This document shows, in pieces, positions 58,314 through 64,000 of a DNA stretch of 64,000 nucleotides. Made by a program: the position numbers and the translations under genes. Numbering within the stretch: position 1 is the stretch's first letter; every line of letters starts with the position of its first letter. Origin of the DNA: Lomentospora prolificans (lineage: Eukaryota; Ascomycota; Sordariomycetes; Microascales; Microascaceae); contig JARFXM010000004.1 of NCBI GenBank assembly GCA_029532625.1, positions 620,001 through 684,000 on the forward strand, given 5' to 3'. The notes under the pieces are model-generated. The model had not been told where the DNA came from and made no database searches. It worked only from the letters and a program-made list of their open reading frames with translations.

Positions 58314-60120
58314 ATGTGGTCCGAGTTGGGGCGGATAGGCTCCGCTGCCGCGGGTGCCCTGCTACTCGCTGGAGGTCAGTATCACCACTCGGCAAAAACG
58401 ACTTGAACCAGCCGGCTTAGCACGCGGCTCGATTTATGTTCCAGGGCGCTCTTTCTGACCTATAACCATATCAGGTCTCCTTTCGAAGCCCGCGCTTGCC
58501 GATATTGACGGTCAATCCACCTTTATCACTGAAGACAAGTCCATGGCCTTCGGTTTTACGGTGCCGGATATCATAGATGATGACTTCTTCTTCACCATAA
58601 GATTCCCCAAGGAATATTCCTGGGGCGCCGTCGGTCTCGGTTCCGAGGACATGGACGGAGCCCTCGTGCTCATGGTTTACGTATGTTGGACCGCAAGCCT
58701 CTTTTTCTGTGGGCCATATAGGAAGCGAGCGCCGGGCGAGCTCCCACGTCCTAAAGACTTTTATACCGCTAACGCGATTCCTAGGCGAACGAGGACGGTA
58801 CGAACGTTACCTTCTCCCCCCGATATGCCCGCGGCCGCTTCGAACCTACGTACTATCCAAACTTCGAATACATTACACTACCTGGGACCGGCATTGTCGA
58901 CGACCATCTCGTTCTCTCCGCCCACTGTCTCTCAGGCTGTCGGTCCTGGCCCGGCGGCTACATTGATGTCTCCGACCAAAACCAAAAGGCCATCTTCGCT
59001 CTCGGGCCCAAGGAGTCGTACCGCTCTAATGACCCCGCCGCCCCCCTCCGATTCCACTCCCGCTACGGCTCTTTCAAGATCGACATGGGTAGCACCAAGG
59101 GTACTGCCGATGCCCCTGAGGTGTCGGACGATTCCACGAATCAGGGCACCGAACCTCACTTGCAAAAGAATGGCCGATGGGACGCCAAGTCGACGATGCA
59201 TGCCGTGGTCATGATTTTGGTCTTTGTCGTGATGTTACCCCTCGGCGTCTTCATCCTCAGGGTGGGCAACTCGCCCAAGTGGCATGCCGTAAACCAATTT
59301 ATCTCATTGCTTGGTGGTCTTGCCGGATTTGCCCTCGGCGTTGTCACCAGCTTCCACTACCAAAGGGTAACGAACGCTATTCTAGAACCCTTGTTGGACC
59401 GGGTGCCTTCATATACTAACGTATTTTAGTCGCGCAAGTTCGTCTCTGCTCACCAGATCATTGGCTACCTGGTCATTGCCGGCTTGATCGGGCAATTGTA
59501 AGCTAAGCATACCTTATGCGTCCTATGACAACTTCAATACTAACTCATTCAGCGTCGTTGGCGTCATGCACCACCTCCGTTACAAGAGGCGCGAAATCAC
59601 CGGCAAGCTTACACCTCTCCATATCTGGGTCGGCCGTATCGTCATCTTCCTCGGTAGCATCAACGCCTTCCTGTACGTATCCCTCCCACCCGTCACTTCC
59701 AGACCTCATGCTAACGTACCTCGCAGTGGTTTCCAATTCGCCCTCGCCAGCATGCGCAACCTCATCCTCGCAGGCCTCATCCTCCTCCTCACCGCCGTCA
59801 TTTCGCTCTTCACCTTCCACAAGGGCCTCCGCGCCCGCATCCGCCGCTCTTCCGCCGGCTTCGTCTTCCCCAACAGCTCCTCCAAGGGCCACAACCCCGA
59901 ACCCTGGCGCGCCAGCGGTCTCGACGAAGACGCCGTCCCTTACCGCGACTCCGTCGGCGCCGACGGCACCACAAAGCGCGGCGACGGCGCCACCGACCTC
60001 GGACGAAGGGAGTACTCGCCTTCGCCTGCGCAGATTGGCCTCATGGACGTCAACGCTACGAGAGTCGCGAGGAATAACAACGACCTGGGACCGGTTCAGT
60101 CGACGAGGGACTTTGTGTAA
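58314..60120 (+). CDS. DOMON-cytochrome b561 membrane protein
   Basis: Predicted trans-membrane electron-transfer protein (iron-reductase-domain/CDH-type cytochrome plus b561), probably at the plasma membrane. Six exons: 58314-58374, 58475-58680, 58785-59366, 59430-59497, 59553-59672, 59727-60120; all phases close, 476 residues. Signal-like N-terminus (AAAGALLLAGGLLSKPALA). The DOMON beta-sandwich spans about 35-190 (FTVPDIIDDDFFFTIRFPKE, YSWGAVGLGSEDMDGALVLM). The b561 core has the four expected haem-ligand histidines, H228 (STMHAV), H256 (KWHAVNQ), H291 (SAHQIIG) and H329 (PLHIWVGR), in successive helices. A disordered cytosolic tail follows. Substrate and physiological acceptor are unknown; extracellular metal or ascorbate-type reduction is a family-based guess. 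Confidence 0.94.
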
Positions 60121-61148
60121 GGGCGGACTCGGGGGTTCGGGAAATTCAAGAGGGGAGTTTCAACGAGCAAACATGTGTGCGAGGAAGCGAAACGGGAAAA
60201 TATGTTGAATCCATTTGTTGCAAGATTGCAAAAGTATGAGATGGTGGGAATAGTTAGTTTCGTGTATCTGCTTCTGGCGTTATTTTTGGCTCGACTGCGG
60301 ATGGCTGGGATCATGGCGATATATACATCCATACATGTATATATATATATACATATATATAATCAATAATCTTCTACCCCCAAGGATGTACCAGTCTACC
60401 TGCTAACCCAGCTTCTTTGTGCCCTCTGACGATGCCTATTCCAGGCCTGGTGAGAGTCATGTAGAAAGTCGCCGACCACCTTAATCGTGCCGGCCTAGAG
60501 ATGGACTCTATACAGGACACGACTGCAACATACTGATACATCATCTCTGCCGAAGAAGATGCGGCGTCGGGCCAAACTGACGGCCATAGCTACTCGCATC
60601 TTCCCAACGTCTTGATTCAACACATGCAAACATCTCATCAAGTCCAAGCCGGCAAAGCACGAATAGCAAAAGAATGAAAGAAAAAAAAAAGAAAATTGAG
60701 ATATACTAAAAAGTTAATCCAGAAGTAAAATAAAAACAGAGAAAATAAAAGTAGCAAGGACTCGTTTCCTTTCTCCCCCTCCCACGGACTTGTGTTTTTG
60801 GGGGGAGGTTGTTTTCTTTCACCCTTGGCTCTCCGCACAAAGTCATCCTCTCTCGCCCGCTTCCCCCCATCTCCCAAACCTATTACTATTTCCTTCGGCC
60901 CAAGTTAAATTCCCTCAGAAATCCCGATTAAAGAAGAAAAAAGAACCATGCTATGTGTTTGTATTTTACTTTCGGCGGGAGGCGTTTATCTCAAATCGCC
61001 CTCCCCCGGTAGTCTCTTTTCCACGGAACAAAAGGACTGCAAGATAGGCACGACGCTCCCGCATGAGATGGAAAAAAACAAAGACAAGACAGAAGCGCTT
61101 CGAGGAATTGTAACAAGGGGCGAGTCGTAGTAGCTAACGCGCTCCCGT
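60121..61148. other. Convergent 3' intergenic region, AT-rich
   Basis: 3' UTRs of the DOMON gene and the secreted-protein gene. Includes an AT dinucleotide microsatellite (60331-60361) that can fold on itself and A-rich runs near 60680-60750. No coding region supported. Confidence 0.55.
60331..60361. repeat. AT-rich self-complementary microsatellite
   Basis: ACATGTATATATATATA-type sequence about 200 bases after the DOMON stop codon; could act as a transcript end/cleavage context. Confidence 0.75.
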
Positions 61149-63347
61149 TTAGTTGCCATACCAGCCACCTGCCCTCCAGCAGGCGGTCGCGCTGGCGGCG
61201 TTGCTGATGGTGGTGTAGGCGGTTTCGCTATAGGAAAGAGAAAATAGTTAGTACATAGAATCTGAATTCTGATCGTCGACAATGCTTTGAGGAAAAAAAA
61301 AAAGAAAAAAAAGCGAGATAAAGAAGCGAACGCCAATGCAGTAGAGCGGCAGCCAAGTCGGCGGAATCGGTCCGTGAGACTTTCCGAAATCAGACGCCCT
61401 GTCCTCTTGTCTTCCGGACGGAAAGCGAAGTGGATGAAGGATGACAGCATATACGAAAGGCGACATGCGGGAAATAGATTAAAGGAGATTGTGCAAAAAG
61501 ATGGCTGGGCACGGGTGCGGAACAGGAGAACCAAATCCCTGAGCCGAGTTGAACAGGTTCGCATTGTCGGTGATCGCCTCGACGCCGAAAATGACGCCTA
61601 CCGAACCAATGGCAAACTAACCGAGCCAGCAAAGTACCTGGCAGCACGACGAGCTACAAGGCTCAGGGAAACGTGTAGGACGGGTTGAAATGCAAATGGA
61701 GAATTCGCCTGTGTCCGGCATGATGCAGGCAGCAAGCAGTGGCTGCGCACCAGTTCCGTCCCTTGGACACGGCACGGAGCCGAAGGGTGGGACTGCCTCA
61801 GCACGGGCCTCCATTTCTCCGGTGCACCACCGGCCACAGTGGAGGGCCAATGCCGGCAGATGGGGAGCTGCCCCGAATAGCCTGGGATCGACAAAAGGGA
61901 AGCCAATGGGGCTGTGAATGGAACAACAGAAGGAAAAAAAAATAAGAATAAAAAAAATACATACCCAACCCAGACAGTGCCGGCAGCGTGGATTGTGGTG
62001 TAAACGAGATTGGTCTGGGTGACGGCGTTGCCACCAGGGTTGACAGTGACGACGGTGCCCTGGCCATTGCCTTGGCAGACAGTAGTGGGGGCTGCTTGGC
62101 TACAATGACAGAGTTAGCGGGAATTTGACGTTGAGTCCCACAAATGTTCGCTTACCTAGTAATAGTGCGCGTCGTCAAAGCCAGCTCGGTGGTGGTCTGG
62201 GGAGGAACGGTTGTGACGACAGTCTGAGTGACGGTGTAAGTCGTCTGAGTGTAGGTGACGGTCTGAGCGGCGACCGCAGCCTCCTCGCGCTCCTCGAGGC
62301 TTCGCTTCTCTGGGAAAAGGGGAGGTCTTGTCAGTATCGAATATGCAATTTTTGCGGTCAAGCAAGCGGAAGACGAAGTGGCATACTAGTGGGGTAGTGG
62401 CAGCTCGCCTGAGTGGTCTCGGTAGTCTGCCAGCGGCTAGTGACCTGTCCATCGGTCTGAGTGCGCGTGATGGTCTCTTCGACGACGACGGTTCGCGGCC
62501 TCTGCTCGGTAACGGTGATGGTCTGGCCGGCGCCGCAGGGAGCAGTGACAGTCGACTGTCCAATGATGAGGATGTTGGTCACCTCTTGGGTGGACCTAAC
62601 GGTGACGGCCTTGGGGGTGCTAGTAATTCCAAGCACGATAGTAGGTGTAGCCTAAAGCCTTTGTCAGTAAGGAGACGGGGCGTCAGAAGTTTGCCCACCC
62701 GGTGGTGAACAACTTCCGAATGTTGGGGGATGGCCGGAACATACAGTTACTGTCTCAGTCTCGGGAACACCAACGGTCAAGGTAATAGTTCGCTGAACAT
62801 TGACCTGCTCGCCAGAGATGATGATCTTCCATTCACCTGAGGTCATCGAAGAGTAGGGAATGCCGCTAAAGGTAAATATGTCAGTATTGCGTTCCTGAAT
62901 GACTTCTTTCTCGCAAAAGTGCCTTGAGCCGGCCTGGGCACCAGCAAATTTTAGAGGGTTGGTGGGGGATTGTTACCAGGTGGAGGTAAGCTGCTGGCCC
63001 TCGGGCTGAGTGGTGATGGTGGAGCACGAGTAGTTGTTGCCCAAGGGGTCGACAAGGACAGGGTTGATGGCTTCTTGCGAACAGCCTACACTCATTCAGT
63101 TACAAACGTGATCGGTTTGAAAGGGTCGCTTATGTGAAGCACTTCTAAGCTCCCAGCAGCAAGGTAATGATTGTAGTAGCTACTTACCTTGGAAAACTGA
63201 CACGAAGCTGAAGTATTGAATCGAGCTCGCATCGATATAGTATTGGCCACCGTTCGCATAATCAATACCGTAACTGACACAATCCGCCATGACGCGGACG
63301 GCCAGGAGTGCGAACAGCGTCGCGAAAGACCTTAGAGTAGCTGCCAT
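61149..63347 (-). CDS. Secreted Ser/Thr-rich fungal protein, seven exons
   Basis: Exons 63347-63188, 63085-62977, 62865-62745, 62651-62387, 62309-62156, 62099-61965, 61227-61149; all phases fit, 340 residues. Signal peptide 1-21 (LRSFATLFALLAVRVMA). The Cys-containing N-terminal domain (CVSYGIDYANGGQYYIDA, VFQGC, LVDPLGNNYSCSTI, SGEWKIII) resembles the small fungal domain I know as DUF7908. It is followed by a Thr/Val-rich region (TITVTEQRPRTVVVEETITR, TVTYTQTTYTVTQTVVTTV) with a KKRSLEEREE processing-like site between. The end is CWRAGGWYGN, with no GPI tail, so it is probably secreted or wall-retained. Five introns are 46-120 nt, but the last is 737 nt and its first ~366 bases stay open in frame. 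Exon 7 is supported by phase and a TATAG acceptor only. Confidence 0.8.
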
Positions 63348-64000
63348 TATGACGGACCCGTATTCGTCTCGTTCTCCTTTCGATTAAGTAGATGGAAAGA
63401 CTGCGAGATTGAGCAAACGAAACAAAAAACGAATGTAGGGAGGGAAAAGAGAGAGATCCGTTAGGGGCAAGATCGGTGATTAGAGCTTCTTAGTGAGTGA
63501 CCAGGACAAGCTTCCCAAGGAGAAACAGAAACAAGTCTTTACGAAGAAAGAGGACTGAGAACTAGCTGGGTCAATGGGTCATTATTATAACTGGTAAAAC
63601 CTCCTCTCCTATCACCTCATACCTCACTTGGGGGGGGGGACTATCGCGAAGAAGGAGGGGGCGTGCAGCTTCTCGGTCTTGATAGTCAAAGTCGACCGGG
63701 AAAAGTAAAGCTTGTTGAGCAAAATACCTGTCGGGTATTGTGCAATATAGTAAGTATAGCCAGGAATAGTATCATCAATATGTACAGACGTGCGTGTTTC
63801 CTCAAGACCGGTGGGATGCCGTTTCCATGTTTCTCGCGGGCTCGACTCTCCAAAGACCAGGTGATTTTTGGGAATAGGTTAAAAGAGCCATATTGACTCG
63901 CCGCGGGACAATATTGCCAGTGTATTCAGCCTGTGTCGAGACGGTTACCAGGAACCAAGAAGCCCGCTCAGGCTAGGCGGGAAGCTTAGTTACTTTCTAA
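63348..64000. other. Upstream region at window edge
   Basis: Promoter and leader of the secreted-protein gene, then sequence running to the window end. A G9 run near 63632. The one ORF (63663-63896 plus) shows no domain. Confidence 0.5.

Noticed and set aside
61287..61688. 133-residue basic plus ORF inside the last intron of the secreted-protein gene
   Set aside because: Begins with a poly-Lys run from an A-tract and shows no domain; probably chance.
1..64000. Biosynthetic gene cluster, mobile element with intact ends, or other multi-gene system
   Set aside because: Neighbouring genes belong to unrelated core pathways; no backbone synthase, transposase, terminal inverted repeats or cluster regulator was recognised.

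Overview
This window is nuclear DNA of a filamentous ascomycete (Pezizomycotina, most likely a Sordariomycete). The evidence is the gene style: short 48-200 nt GT-AG introns with CTAAC/CTRAY-like branch sites, intergenic gaps of 0.5-4 kb, no operons, and families such as a BRE4/DUF2421-type membrane protein, a GPI-type GH16 glucanase, a STE7-type MAPKK with the N-terminus seen in Sordariomycete homologues, a DOMON-cytochrome b561 protein and fungal-only secreted Ser/Thr-rich proteins. There is no prokaryotic, viral or CRISPR signal. All exon structures were worked out by hand from splice sites and phase, so they are predictions.

Layout. 0-9.6 kb: 5'-truncated GTP cyclohydrolase II (RIB1), a large coilin-like nuclear protein with an apparent one-base frameshift, a small secreted/anchored protein and ribosomal protein eS24. 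9.6-14 kb: gene-poor, with a decayed unrecognised gene, a diverged tandem repeat and an APH/choline-kinase-like gene. 14-25.4 kb: dense housekeeping block with EFM3-type methyltransferase, a conserved fungal protein, DPB2 (divergent, with MluI-box-like sites between the two) and SPT6. 25.4-28.2 kb: relic of a SERAC1/NLR-type alpha/beta-hydrolase domain, then a HAD hydrolase. 28.7-30.5 kb: STE7 MAPKK. 30.5-34.5 kb: long gene-poor stretch. 34.5-41 kb: BRE4-like 12-TM protein and GPI-type GH16 enzyme. 41-44.2 kb: gene-poor. 44.2-48.9 kb: two mitochondrial gene-expression proteins on the same strand (methionyl-tRNA formyltransferase and a PPR protein). 48.9-53 kb: gene-poor, with a clearly broken deoxyribose-phosphate aldolase. 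53-63.4 kb: Cwf18 splicing factor, CorA-like transporter, DOMON-b561 protein and a seven-exon secreted protein.

Functionally this is mostly core eukaryotic machinery (replication, transcription elongation, splicing, translation, riboflavin, signalling) mixed with cell-surface genes. The decay is concentrated in the gene-poor gaps: three independent relics lie near 10.5-11.3, 25.6-26.3 and 51.6-52.3 kb. I found no coherent multi-gene new system. The best second-look items are the aldolase pseudogene, the NLR-type relic, the coilin-like frameshift, the DPB2 5' end (tiny intron or TAG-CTA), and the long 3' intron of the last gene that stays open in frame.
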